Assembly (NCBI RefSeq): GCF_004135735.1 | Contig: NZ_CP012670.1 | Coordinates: forward strand, 2,232,001 to 2,296,000 | Source of the DNA: Sorangium cellulosum | GTDB taxonomy: Bacteria; Myxococcota_A; Polyangia; Polyangiales; Polyangiaceae | Direction of reading: 5' to 3' | DNA length: 64,000 nucleotides | Shown here: positions 7,859-16,900 of the stretch, piece by piece | How the letters are laid out: every line of letters starts with the position of its first letter | How positions within the stretch are numbered: position 1 is the stretch's first letter | Program-made: the position numbers and the translations under genes | Notes under the pieces: generated by a model | Database searches by the model: none | The model's input: only the letters and a program-made list of their open reading frames with translations | What the model was told of the DNA's origin: nothing

Positions 7859-8932
7859 ATGTCCAAGATGAAGCTCAAGCCCGGCGTGATCACTGGCTCT
7901 GCTCTCCAGGAGCTGTTCGAGTACATGAAGAGCGTGGCGTGCGCGCTCCCGGCGGTGAACGTGATCGGCTCGCACAGCACGGTCGCCGCCCTCCAGGCGG
8001 CCCGGGAGGCCAAGAGCCCGATCATCATCCAGTTCTCGAACGGCGGCGCCCACTTCTTCGCCGGCAAGTTCCTGGACAACAAGGGCGAGAAGGCCGCGGT
8101 CGCCGGCGCCATCGCGGGCGCGCATTACGTGCGGAACCTGGCCGAGGCCTACGGCGTGCCGGTCATCCTCCACACGGACCACGCCGCGAAGAAGCTGCTC
8201 CCGTGGATCGACGGCATGCTGGAGCACGGCAAGAAGTACTTCGAGAAGAACGGAGAGCCCCTGTTCTCCTCGCACATGCTCGACCTGTCCGAGGAGCCGC
8301 TCCACGAGAACCTCGAGATCTGCCAGAAGTACCTGCGGCAGATGGCGGCCATCAAGATGACGCTCGAGATCGAGCTCGGCGTCACGGGCGGCGAGGAGGA
8401 CGGCGTCGACAACAGCGGCGTCGACAACGCCAAGCTGTACACGCAGCCGGCCGAGGTCCTCGCGGCCTACGACGCGCTGAAGCCGATCGGCAACTTCACG
8501 GTCGCCGCGTCGTTCGGCAACACGCACGGCGTCTACAAGCCGGGCAACGTGCAGCTCCGCCCGCCCATCCTGAAGAACTCTCAGGACGTCATCCAGAAGG
8601 AGCGCAAGACGGGCGCGAAGCCGGTCGACTTCGTGTTCCACGGCGGCTCCGGCTCGTCGCGCGAGGAGATCCGCGAGGCCGTGTCCTACGGCGTCATCAA
8701 GATGAACATCGACACGGACACGCAGTGGGCGTTCACGCAGCCCATCAAGAAGTACATGGATGACAAGGGCGCTTACCTGAAGTCGCAGCTCGGCAACCCC
8801 GAGGGCGAGGACAAGCCGAACAAGAAGTACATCGACCCGCGCGGCTGGCTCCACCTCGGCGAGAAGGGCATGGCCGCGCGCCTCGTCGAGGCGTGCAAGG
8901 ACCTGAACTCGTTCGAGAAGTTCGACTTCTGA
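7859..8932 (+). CDS. fbaA: Class II fructose-bisphosphate aldolase
   Basis: 357 residues, the usual length of class IIA enzymes. It cleaves fructose 1,6-bisphosphate to dihydroxyacetone phosphate and glyceraldehyde 3-phosphate (reversible; glycolysis and gluconeogenesis, cytoplasm). Zinc-site and catalytic signatures are visible: 'VILHTDHAAKKLLPW' (around 102-116), 'LEIELGVTGGEEDGVDN' (around 172-188), 'SFGNTHGVYKPGNV' and 'FVFHGGSGSS' (phosphate loop), and 'GVIKMNIDTDTQWA'. The ATG at 7859 matches the family N-terminus. It stands alone, flanked by a long 5' gap and a GC-rich hairpin after its stop. Confidence 0.97.
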   Translation: MSKMKLKPGVITGSALQELFEYMKSVACALPAVNVIGSHSTVAALQAAREAKSPIIIQFSNGGAHFFAGKFLDNKGEKAAVAGAIAGAHYVRNLAEAYGVPVILHTDHAAKKLLPWIDGMLEHGKKYFEKNGEPLFSSHMLDLSEEPLHENLEICQKYLRQMAAIKMTLEIELGVTGGEEDGVDNSGVDNAKLYTQPAEVLAAYDALKPIGNFTVAASFGNTHGVYKPGNVQLRPPILKNSQDVIQKERKTGAKPVDFVFHGGSGSSREEIREAVSYGVIKMNIDTDTQWAFTQPIKKYMDDKGAYLKSQLGNPEGEDKPNKKYIDPRGWLHLGEKGMAARLVEACKDLNSFEKFDF

Positions 8933-8950
8933 TCCGCGCAGCGGCGCCGG

Positions 8951-8974
8951 GGCCCCGCTCGCCCGGGCGGGGCC
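8951..8974. terminator. GC-rich hairpin after the aldolase gene
   Basis: GGCCCCGC at 8951-8958 pairs with GCGGGGCC at 8967-8974 around an 8-base loop, 18 bases beyond the aldolase stop. A flanking GGCGCC pair extends the dyad. No T-tract follows. It lies between convergent genes and may serve both. Confidence 0.55.
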
Positions 8975-9084
8975 GCCGCGGCGCCCCGGGGCGCTGCCGG
9001 ACGGCGGCGCCCGGGGGCGCGTGGCCGTGCCGCCGGTGTGCCGGCGGCGCCCCGGAGCGCCCTGCCTGTCGATGCCGCTCGCCC

Positions 9085-9498
9085 TCACGAGGGCGATGGG
9101 TGCGCCGGCCCCATCGCGTGGGCCGAGCCGGGCGCGGTCGGGCGGCGCTGGGGCAGGCGGGACAGCGGCAGGCCGAAGAGACCGAAGGCGGTCAGCTCGA
9201 GACCCAGGACGGGAAGAAACGAGGGCACCGTCGCGCCGCTCGCGACGAACTGCACGAGGACGATCGGGGCCGCGAGCGTGAGGAGCGCGGTCCGGTACCG
9301 GATGCCGTGCAGGAGCGCGAGCATCACGCCGGCGATCCCGGCGGTCAGGCAGCCGTCCATTGCGGCGGTCAATGCCAGCGTGCTCGGGGCGCTCAGCGCG
9401 GCGCGGATCCAGAGAAAGCTGCCGCTTCCCAGCAGGACCATCGCGACCAGCAGGTTCGTGGGGGAGCGGTCCGTCGTCTCCTTGATCGGGCGAGCCAT
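9085..9498 (-). CDS. Small integral membrane protein, unknown
   Basis: 137 residues from the ATG at 9498. Four hydrophobic stretches (about 15-37, 42-65, 70-92 and 96-115) separated by short loops, with a Pro/Arg-rich tail. The coding character (third-position GC, alternation of hydrophobic segments) supports a real gene, but no family is recognised. The C-terminal 20 residues are low in information and the stop position is only weakly constrained. It is followed by the convergent aldolase gene. Confidence 0.6.
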   Translation of the reverse strand: MARPIKETTDRSPTNLLVAMVLLGSGSFLWIRAALSAPSTLALTAAMDGCLTAGIAGVMLALLHGIRYRTALLTLAAPIVLVQFVASGATVPSFLPVLGLELTAFGLFGLPLSRLPQRRPTAPGSAHAMGPAHPSPS

Positions 9499-9569
9499 GT
9501 TCTCTCCGCGAGGCGGGAGCACTCCATGTGCCATCGCCGCTCGCCCGCCGGAGCAGCCGTCGGCCGCGC

Positions 9570-9683
9570 GGTGGTGGTCCCGTTTGGGGTGCTCCCCTCC
9601 GGGGCTTACGTTCCGGCAGGCCCCTTTTGTGGCCCGCCTGCACTCCTGCCCCTCCGGTGAGCACCCCAAACGGGACCACCACC
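9570..9683. repeat. 25-bp perfect inverted repeat with nested dyad
   Basis: GGTGGTGGTCCCGTTTGGGG plus TGCTC (9570-9594) recurs as its exact reverse complement at 9659-9683. The 64-base spacer itself contains paired CCTCCGG-type blocks and an imperfect GCAGG/CCTGC dyad. The whole could form a long cruciform. It lies upstream of the small membrane protein gene and resembles a MITE or an intergenic fold-back element. No flanking target-site duplication was identified. Confidence 0.8.
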
Positions 9684-9886
9684 GACCGCGCGCCCCCCGG
9701 CGCATGAGCTGCGTGAGGGCGCACGCCTTGCGCCCCGCCCTCCAGGTCCGTGAGGTGGCCAATATTTCAGGCGGGGCCCAGGCGAGCTCGCGGGACCCCT
9801 GCGCCGCTCCACGAGCATCCTCTCCGGGGGCCGGGCGGCCCGGGGAGCGCTCCCGCGCGGCCCGGGGCGACTGGACGACGGCGTGA

Positions 9887-10255
9887 CTAGGCGCGAGCGG
9901 AGCTCGGCGGGGGGGCCTTGTCGCCGTCGGATTCTCCGGGGTCGAGGCGCCTCTCGCGCTGGCCCGGCTCGTCGCGCAGGAGGCTCACGCCCAGGTTCAT
10001 CAGCTTCACGCAGTGCTGCTCGCACGTGGGCCGACCCTCCCGGGACTGGGACAACGAGCAGCGCGCGATCCGGACGACCTCCTCCGAGCGCTGATCGACC
10101 ACCAGGTGGCACCGGGCCGGGGTTGCGCTTCGCGGGCAGATCAGGGTGACCTCCGAGGTGCGATGATGCCGCTGCGCAAGGAGCTTCCGGGACCCGGCGG
10201 CGAGCGCCAGGACGCCGCCGGATGCCGTCAGGGCCAGGACGAGCCAGTCTGCCAT
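9887..10255 (-). CDS. Hypothetical membrane-anchored protein with cysteines
   Basis: 122 residues from the ATG at 10255. The N-terminus (MADWLVLALTASGGVLALAA) is a single hydrophobic anchor. The rest is charged and has several Cys residues ('LICPRSATPARCHL', 'RCSLSQSREGRPTCEQHC') suggestive of metal or disulfide binding. The C-terminus is acidic and Pro/Ser-rich. No family is recognised. Flanked by non-coding DNA on both sides, so probably monocistronic. Confidence 0.6.
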   Translation of the reverse strand: MADWLVLALTASGGVLALAAGSRKLLAQRHHRTSEVTLICPRSATPARCHLVVDQRSEEVVRIARCSLSQSREGRPTCEQHCVKLMNLGVSLLRDEPGQRERRLDPGESDGDKAPPPSSARA

Positions 10256-10601
10256 CTTCAATCCCTCGGCATCGCCGCAGCAAGCGGCACGCCACCAGCG
10301 GATCGCCCAGAGGAGCGGTCGACGCGCGGGGAAGGCAACGCCGCCGCCGGTGCACGCCGTGCGCCCGTCGGCGCAGCGCGTGCGTGCCACGAGGGCAGCG
10401 CGGCGGCGTGCCGCCGGGTCGATATCGTCTCGACGGAGCGGAGATCCCGGGGAAGGAGGACGAAACGGCGAAAAGAATCGCCGCTATGCAGCTCGGGCGG
10501 CTCGCGGCGGCTCGCGGCGGCTCCGACGCGCGCTCGCCATCGCCCGGCTCGGCGCTTGCACCGCGTGACACATCGGCCAAAGGCCGCGGGAGGAGGGAAC
10601 G
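10256..10601. other. Intergenic region, 346 bases
   Basis: Divergent gap carrying the promoters of both small flanking genes. A short tandem stretch of GGCTCGCGGC-type units is present at about 10498-10528. Nothing else is recognisable. Confidence 0.35.
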
Positions 10602-10853
10602 ATGACCTGTCATCTCGATGTACTGGAGATAGAGGCGCTGGAGCTAGACGCACCGGAGAAGGTGGTCTGGCTCGAGATCGAGGGCGAGGGAGATGAGCCG
10701 CGGTGCGTGAGCTGTCCGCGGCGAGCGGAGGCGGTGGACGTGCGGGTGTGCTGCGCCTGCAAGCGCTTCACGTCGCTCGCCATCGATCCGAGCGGCAAGC
10801 ATATCTACGTGGTCTGCGAGCCCTCGTCCGATCCGCCGCGCGACGGCGCGTAG
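10602..10853 (+). CDS. Small CxxC protein, unknown function
   Basis: 83 residues. A strong purine-rich ribosome binding site (GGGAGGAGGGAACG) sits directly before the ATG. The N-terminal third is very acidic ('LEIEALELDAPEKVVWLEIEG'). The middle has two Cys clusters, CVSC and CCACK, spaced about 12 residues apart in the manner of a small zinc ribbon. The C-terminal 'SLAIDPSGKHIYVVCE' looks like a beta-hairpin. No known family is recognised; a small metal-binding or protein-interaction module is a guess. Confidence 0.65.
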   Translation: MTCHLDVLEIEALELDAPEKVVWLEIEGEGDEPRCVSCPRRAEAVDVRVCCACKRFTSLAIDPSGKHIYVVCEPSSDPPRDGA

Positions 10854-11271
10854 CGCCGCGGCGCTCGCTCGGGGCGGCCTGCGCCCGAAGCGGCTGCTCC
10901 ACCGCCTCCCTCTCGACCGCGCGCAGGGGCGCTGGCTGCTCTCGATCTGACCGACCAGGAGGTGCGCGTGCCCTCCGACGCGCCGGGGCGCACCCGGACA
11001 AGGCTCAGAGGGTGCCAGGCACAGGCGCCGGGGCGCCGATCTCCTCTGTCAGTCGCCTGCGAATCCTGGATCCGATCTTCGCCCGGCTCGCCCGATCCAC
11101 CCGTGTGAGCGCGATCCCGCGCATCGAGGAATAGGCCAGTATGCCTATGCCTCGAGCGAACGGGCTCGTGTACTCACCCGCTGCAGCCTCCTGCATCCGA
11201 TGATGCGAGGGCGGACGGCGATCTTGGAACAGAGAGGCGAGGACGAAACCACCGAGAGAAGGTGCTGGCCC
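10854..11271. other. Intergenic region with a possible transposase remnant
   Basis: 418 bases before the esterase lipoprotein. A minus-strand frame at 11005-11196 (63 codons) is open and its last codons read VPGT from the dyad TGCCAGGCA (about 11012-11020). In other genomes that dyad is seen near IS200-like/RAYT genes. The rest of the frame has no recognisable domain, so it is not called as a gene. Confidence 0.3.
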
Positions 11272-12507
11272 ATGGTGAGCAAACGAACGAGTCTACCGAA
11301 GAAGATTTTGCTGCTGGGAGCGCTCGGAGTCGGCCTCTGGAGCTGCGGCGGCAGCGGCGGCGATGAGACCACCGGCGGCGATAGCGGCGGTTCCGGCGAC
11401 GTTACCAGCTCGGGGGGCGCCACGAGCTCGGGGGGCACGACCGGCACCGGCGGCAGCGCGGCCTCGGGGGGCACGACCGGCACCGGCGGCAGCGCGGCCT
11501 CGGGGGGCACGACCGGCACCGGCGGCAGCGCAGCCTCGGGGGGCACGGCGAGCACGGGGGAGACCTCGGGCAGCGGCGGCAGCACCGCGTCAGGGGACAC
11601 GACGGGCTCAGCCGGCGGCGACAGCGCCGGCGGGGGCGGCATGGGGGGGAGCGCAACCGGGGGCGCGGGCACCGGAGGCAGCGACACGGGCGGCGGCGGC
11701 GGAAGCGTGACCTGTCCGACCCCCGCCTTGCGCGCTGGCGACACGAACGAGACCGTGCAGGTGGGCTCTCAGAGCCGCAGCTATGTGTTGCACGTCCCTG
11801 CGGCGTACGACGGCAGCAAGCCGGTGCCCCTCGTGGTGGACTTTCATCCTCTCGGCGGCTCCGGTCCGTCGGAGCGATCGGGCTCGCCCTATCCGGCGCA
11901 GACCGATCCGGAAGGGGTGATCATGGCCTTTCCGAGCGGGATGCGCGGGCCCTCGGGCGGCGCCTGGAACGTGGGGCCCTGCTGTGTGGCCAACACCGAC
12001 GACGTGGCGTTCGCCAAGGCCATGGTGGCCAAGATCCAGCAGACCGCCTGCATCGACCCCAAGCGCATCTACGCCGTCGGCTTCTCCATGGGAGGCGGGA
12101 TGTCCCACTACCTCGCTTGCCACGCGGCCGACGTGTTCGCGGCGGTGGCGCCCGCCGCCTTCGATCTCCTGAAAGAGAACATCGACGACTGCAAGCCCTC
12201 CCGGCCCATCACCGTGGTCTCCTTCCGAGGGACCTCGGATCCCATCGTGCCCTACGCCGGTGGATATTCCTCGGTGGTGTCGGGGATGCCCATCACGTTC
12301 CTCGGCGCGAAGACGACCTTCGAGAAGTGGGCCGAAATCAATCAATGCACCGGCTCGCCGTCGGCCGAAGATGGCCAGGGCTGCTCGACCTATTCGAACT
12401 GCCAGGACGGTGTCGAGGTGGCTCTCTGCACGAAACAGGGGGGCGGTCACGAGGCCGGTAACGCCGCGGTCGGCTGGCCCGTGCTGAAACGACACACCAT
12501 GCCGTAG
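11272..12507 (+). CDS. Secreted PHB depolymerase/feruloyl-esterase-like lipoprotein
   Basis: 411 residues. The ATG at 11272 is chosen because a lipoprotein signal follows (KKILLLGALGVGLWSCGG, lipobox LWSC). Residues about 25-145 are a Gly/Ser/Thr linker that includes three 12-residue repeats. The hydrolase domain begins near 'RSYVLHVPAAYDGSKPVPLVVDFHPLGG', has a nucleophile elbow GFSMG (Ser about 272), a 'FRGTSDPIVPYAG' acid loop and a C-terminal 'GGGHE' histidine. This is the LpqC/PhaZ-like esterase family (COG3509), which acts on polyhydroxybutyrate or feruloylated polysaccharide outside the cell. The substrate cannot be decided here. Paired cysteines suggest an exported, disulfide-stabilised protein. 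Confidence 0.88.
   Translation: MVSKRTSLPKKILLLGALGVGLWSCGGSGGDETTGGDSGGSGDVTSSGGATSSGGTTGTGGSAASGGTTGTGGSAASGGTTGTGGSAASGGTASTGETSGSGGSTASGDTTGSAGGDSAGGGGMGGSATGGAGTGGSDTGGGGGSVTCPTPALRAGDTNETVQVGSQSRSYVLHVPAAYDGSKPVPLVVDFHPLGGSGPSERSGSPYPAQTDPEGVIMAFPSGMRGPSGGAWNVGPCCVANTDDVAFAKAMVAKIQQTACIDPKRIYAVGFSMGGGMSHYLACHAADVFAAVAPAAFDLLKENIDDCKPSRPITVVSFRGTSDPIVPYAGGYSSVVSGMPITFLGAKTTFEKWAEINQCTGSPSAEDGQGCSTYSNCQDGVEVALCTKQGGGHEAGNAAVGWPVLKRHTMP
11430..11537 (+). repeat. Three in-frame 36-bp repeats in the esterase linker
   Basis: Three consecutive 36-base units encode GGTTGTGGSAAS each and form part of the flexible linker between the lipid anchor and the esterase domain. The unit length is a multiple of three, so copy-number change would keep the frame. 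Confidence 0.9.
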
Positions 12508-12852
12508 CCCGCGCCCACCGTCCCCGAGGATGAGCGGCGCGCGCACAAATCAGCCAGCCGGCCCGGGAACAGCCCGGCTCGACATTCGCGCGACTCCCTG
12601 CGCTCGGGGACACAACGCGCCGCGTGGTGCGATGACGCGGCGCGGTCCGCGAGCGAAGCCCTCATCGTGTGGCGTCATCGAAAGAGTTCGCTCCAGGCGT
12701 AGCCGTTTCCTTGTGATCATGGCTACTGCATGAGGAGCGAGCTCGCGCGTTGACCGCCGACGTCCTGATCGTTCATAATGGCCAGCGATAACTTGTGAAC
12801 CTGCTCTCTGCGCGGCCTCGTCGCTCAGTGGCAGGAGCCGACCGGGCCGTTC
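12508..12852. other. Intergenic region, 345 bases
   Basis: Lies between the esterase gene and the LuxR gene. It holds a promoter-like sequence at 12750-12779. The 5' part (12560-12700) shows no recognisable feature. Confidence 0.4.
12750..12779 (+). promoter_or_regulatory. Sigma-70-like promoter of the LuxR gene
   Basis: TTGACC at 12750-12755 and CATAAT at 12774-12779 with an 18-base spacer, about 75 bases upstream of the LuxR start. It is the best housekeeping-type promoter match noticed in the window and lies in a locally AT-richer patch. Confidence 0.55.
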
Positions 12853-13665
12853 ATGAAGGTCAGCGGAACCACGATCCTGACGCGGAAGACCTTGGTGAGC
12901 CGGAGGTTCGGGTCGGATGCGTGGCGCGGCTTTTTTCGTGACGTGGCGCTGACCAACCCGTCGTTCCGACGGCCGGTGACGGCCAGCAGCCTGGTTCCGC
13001 TGCCCGAGTTCCTTGCGTTTCACGACGAGCTCGTTCGGCGATTCTATCCGGACAGCAAGGAGGCGCACTTCGATCTCGGGGTCGAGTCGGCGCGCTGGGC
13101 GCTCGTCGACGGTCCGCTGAAGCACTTCGTCCCCGACCCGGAGATCACTTCGCTGGTCGCGACCATTCCGAACCTCTGGCATCGGTACTTCGCCGAGACG
13201 GACAGCCGTTCCGAGGCGATTCTGAGCGAATCCGGCATCGAATTTCGGGTTCGGGGCCTCCCCGCCTGGCACCCGTACTTCGAGGAGTTTGTGATCGGGT
13301 ATACAAAGGAGATGCTGGAGCTCTACTGCGCCAACCCGGTCTGGACGCATCGCCTCACGGAGGTACGCGGAACGACGTACGGCTATCTGCTCGCCACCGA
13401 TCCTGTTCCGAACGCTCCTCCGAGCAGTGAACGCGCCGGTGCCGGACGCTGTCGGCTGCTTCGGCCACGAAAGGCGCTCACGGCCCGCGAGCTGGAGGTG
13501 CTGCGGCTCGTCGGGGTCGGCAAGACCAACCGAGAGATCGCAATCGTCCTTCGCATCTCGGAGAAGACCGTGCAGCATCACGTTGCCCATGCATACGACA
13601 AGCTCGGCGTCTACAGCCGCGCCGGTGCGACGCTGTGGCTGGCCGAGCGGGGGCTGCTGGGCTGA
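12853..13665 (+). CDS. LuxR-type regulator with DUF2378-like N-terminal domain
   Basis: 270 residues. The C-terminal 62 form a LuxR/GerE helix-turn-helix: 'LTARELEVLRLVGVGKTNREIA', 'LRISEKTVQHHVAHAYDKLG' and a final 'GATLWLAERGLLG'. The N-terminal about 180 residues ('FLAFHDELVRRFYP', 'SARWALVDGPLKHF', 'WHRYFAETDS', 'EFVIGYTKEMLELYCANP') resemble the myxobacterial DUF2378/HNOB-like fold, which may bind a small molecule. A cytoplasmic one-component transcription factor is the likely role. It is monocistronic; a repeat array follows its stop. Targets are unknown. The DUF2378 match is tentative; the HTH is firm. Confidence 0.85.
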   Translation: MKVSGTTILTRKTLVSRRFGSDAWRGFFRDVALTNPSFRRPVTASSLVPLPEFLAFHDELVRRFYPDSKEAHFDLGVESARWALVDGPLKHFVPDPEITSLVATIPNLWHRYFAETDSRSEAILSESGIEFRVRGLPAWHPYFEEFVIGYTKEMLELYCANPVWTHRLTEVRGTTYGYLLATDPVPNAPPSSERAGAGRCRLLRPRKALTARELEVLRLVGVGKTNREIAIVLRISEKTVQHHVAHAYDKLGVYSRAGATLWLAERGLLG

Positions 13666-13726
13666 TCGGCGGCAAGGAAGCGCTGCTGGCAGGTCGGCGA
13701 AGCGCGTGCACGGCGGGCCGGGCCGC

Positions 13727-13960
13727 CCCAACCTGGGTGGGCGGGCCGCGACAACCTGAGTGGACTGCCCAACCTGGGTGGGGTCCGGGGGCCCAACCTG
13801 CGGGGGGCCCAACCTGGGTGGGGTCGGGGGGCCCAACCTGGGTGGGGTCGGCCCAACCTGGGTGGGGTCGGCCCAACCTGGGTGGGGTCGGGGGGCCCAA
13901 CCTGGGTGGGGTCGGCCCAACCTGGGTCGGTTCGGCCCTCTGCAACCTGGGTCGGGTTGG
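13727..13960 (+). repeat. Repeat array B (CCCAACCTGGGTGG core)
   Basis: About eleven copies of CAACCTGGGTSGG, separated by 15-25 bases of GGGTCGG- and GGGGCC-rich sequence. It fills the gap between the convergent LuxR and beta-propeller genes. Each unit can fold as CCCA-ACC-TGGG. Unit lengths vary (about 17 to 25), unlike a CRISPR. Same family as arrays A, C, D and E. Confidence 0.95.
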
Positions 13961-13995
13961 TCTACCTGGTCAGCCGCCGACAGGGCCCCAGCGGC

Positions 13996-16900
13996 TCATG
14001 GCCCGAGGTCGACCACCTCCACGCCGGACATCGCGAGGGAGCAGATCGCGAGGTCCCCGTGGAGCGTGACCGCGCTGACGTACCCGGAGACGGGGACCGG
14101 CGTCCCGAGCGTCATGTTCTCCAGGTCCGTCGTGTCGAGCACCGAGAGGGCAGCAGGGGCATCGTCGAAGACGACCAGGCGCGCGCCGTCCACCGCCCTC
14201 ACCCCGCCGCTTCCGAGATCATCCAGGCTGCGCTCGGCGCGCCCGAGCACGCCATCCCGCAATCCCCCGACCACCAGGAGCGATTCCTCCCTCTCGTAAC
14301 GCTCCGCGTTGCCCGGGCTCATCCGGTGGTACTGCCATGTTTGAATGAAGGCGCGGTCGTCGCCGACGCGCGCATGAGAGGCACGGACGGCATCGTCGAT
14401 CGGGCTCGTATCCCGGACTGTCGCGCTCGAGCCCTCGATGTCCGCGAGCTTGAGCGTCTGCGTGAGCCCCAGGCAGGTGCCCCCACCCGAGGAGCCGCTC
14501 CCGGGCGCCGGCACGAACTTCGCGCCGTTTCCGAGGCGCCGCGAGCACTCGGTTTGCGTCGACGCCGGGCGCCCGATCCACGCGTAATCGGTCGTGAGCA
14601 GCCGGCTCGAGGTGCGATCGAACAGGACCAGCGATCCAGGCACGTTGATCGGAGCGCTCACGACCGGCGAGGACGGGTCCGCGACGTCGACCCGGTCGAG
14701 ATAGAAGCGCGCCTTCGACGGATCGCCCGGCAGGGGCGTCCAGTGTGACGTCAGCACGGTGGTGCCGTCGAGGAGGAGCCTCGACCGACCGGCCCCCGCC
14801 GGCAGCGAGACCGTCGCGGAGATCGCCGGCCGCGCAGGATCCGCGAGGTCCACGAGCGTGAGCCACGGCGTCTCGCCCCCGGGAGAGCCCTCGACGCCGG
14901 CCTCGGCGCCGGCGTGGAGGAGCACGAGGGTGCTGCCCGCCTGGACCACGTTCTCGCCCGAGCTGAGCAGCGCCTCGGCGCCTCCGGAGTAGAGGGGACT
15001 CTCGCCGAACGGAAGATCGAGCTGGCTCGAGATGCGCGGAGCCGCCGGATCGGTCACGTCGATGACCGCCAGGTACGCGTGCCTCCCAAACTGGGCCCCC
15101 GGGAGCCCCCAGAGCACGTAGAGGTGCTGCCCGTGCGCGAACAGCTGGACGGGGATGGACCGGGCGCTGCCGCACGACGCCGGCGCGAACGGGAGGACCA
15201 CGGGCGTGAGGTCGAGCTCGCCGAGCGGCTCGATGCGGCCGGGATCGGAGAGCGGCACCACATCGATCTGCGGGTGGCCTGTCGACCCCTCGGCGACGAG
15301 CCGCGCCACCAGGTCACCGACCACCTTCGTGCGCATGACGTCCTTCGCGAGCGTGACGTCCGCGAGCTCGGCCGGCGCGTCGCGGTCCGCGATGTCGAAG
15401 GCCGCGAGCTGCTCGCCGGCGAAGGCGAGCAGCCGGCCTTCGTGCACGAGGGCGCGCTGCACGGGCGCGCGGTAGCGAGCGGCGCCGCGCTTCGTGAGCG
15501 TGTCGCGCGTGAAGTCGATGAGCTGGACGCCGCCCGTGTGCAGGTCGCACTCCGCGCCGCCCTCGATCACGACCTCGGAGCTGACGTAGGGCACGACGAG
15601 GGTGCCCAGCGCGTCGAGGACGGTGAAGGCCCTGTGGATCCTCCTCCAGTCATCGCCGAGCCTCGACTGATGGTCGCCGAAGGCGACGTGATCCAGCAGC
15701 GTGGGGGCCGCGAGGTCGGAGACGTCGAGGAGCGAGACGCCGAGGGAGCCGCCGGCGTCGCTGTCGGTGAGCCCGACGGTCAGGAGGCGGTCGCCGCGCG
15801 GCTCCAGGTGAAAGCCCCCGGTCGGCATCGCGAGCTCGCCGAGCTGGGCGGGGATCGCGGGGTCGCTGAGATCGAGGGTCAGCAAGGTCTGCCCCGCCCG
15901 GTACGTGATCACATAGGCCCGATCGCCGTCGAAGCGGACGCCGAGCAGGCCCTGGGGCTGGGGCGAGAGGAGCTCGACGCTCGCGAGGGGGACGAGCTCC
16001 GCGGAGGACACGACGGAGAAGGTCTGCACGGTGGGAACCGTCGCGCCCCCGGAGGAGCCAGGCTTGCTGCTGATGACGCGGAGGACGCCGGCGTGCTCGT
16101 CCATTTGCCAGCGGGTCTCGATCGGCCCGCGGGCCTCCACCCTCGCGCCCTGGACGAGATCGCCGCCAGGATCGGAGATGTCGACGACCTGGATGGTGGA
16201 GCGCGCTACCTGGTGGGTCAGGGTGCTTTCCGGTGGCGCGCTGGCGATGTACAGGCGATCCTGGGCGGCGCTGACGGTGCTGAGCTGCCCCAGGTACTTC
16301 CTGGAGACACCGACGTCGAAGCGGAGCTCGTCGACGACGTGGATCGCGGCCGGGTCGGCGATCGAGAGGGAGGTGACGGTGGTCGTGGGGCCGTCCGTGC
16401 ACCCCTGGCACGCGCCGCTGTTCCACGTGACGGCATAAAGCACGTCGTCGACGAGGTGCATGTCGGCGAGGGTGCCCGTCAGGGCGAGCGAGCCGAGAGG
16501 CCGGATATCCGTCGGGTCGGCGACGTCCAGCGCCTCGATACGGCTCGTGTACGCGGTACCGGGCGCGTCGATCCCGTCGCCGGGGGGGAGCTCCTCCGCC
16601 GAGGAGAACAGGGCATAGAGGACGCCATCGCGCAGGATCATCTCGAACGGCGTGCCGCTCGACCGGTGCTGACCGAGGAGGCTCAGGTGATCGGGCCGGG
16701 AGATGTCGATGACGCTCAGCCCAGCGTAACGCGAGAGCGCGTAGAGCTTGCCGTCGTCCACCTGGACGAGATCCGCCGCCTCGATGATGCTGACCCAATT
16801 GGGCCATGGATCGTCGGCGGGCCCGCTGCCGCCGTCGCCGCTGTCGTCACCGGCGGAGCTGTCGCCGCCGCCGGCGCCGCCGGCGCCGTCGGACGTGTTG

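Noticed and set aside
7607..9724. 705-codon minus frame over the aldolase gene
   Set aside because: Antisense shadow of fbaA; composition is low-complexity Arg/Leu and no domain is seen.
12805..12845. tRNA-like D-arm phrase (GCTCAGTGGCAGGAGC)
   Set aside because: No matching acceptor stem, anticodon arm or T-arm at the right spacing.
13727..13960. CRISPR array
   Set aside because: Units are irregular in length, spacers are short and similar to each other, and no cas gene is present.
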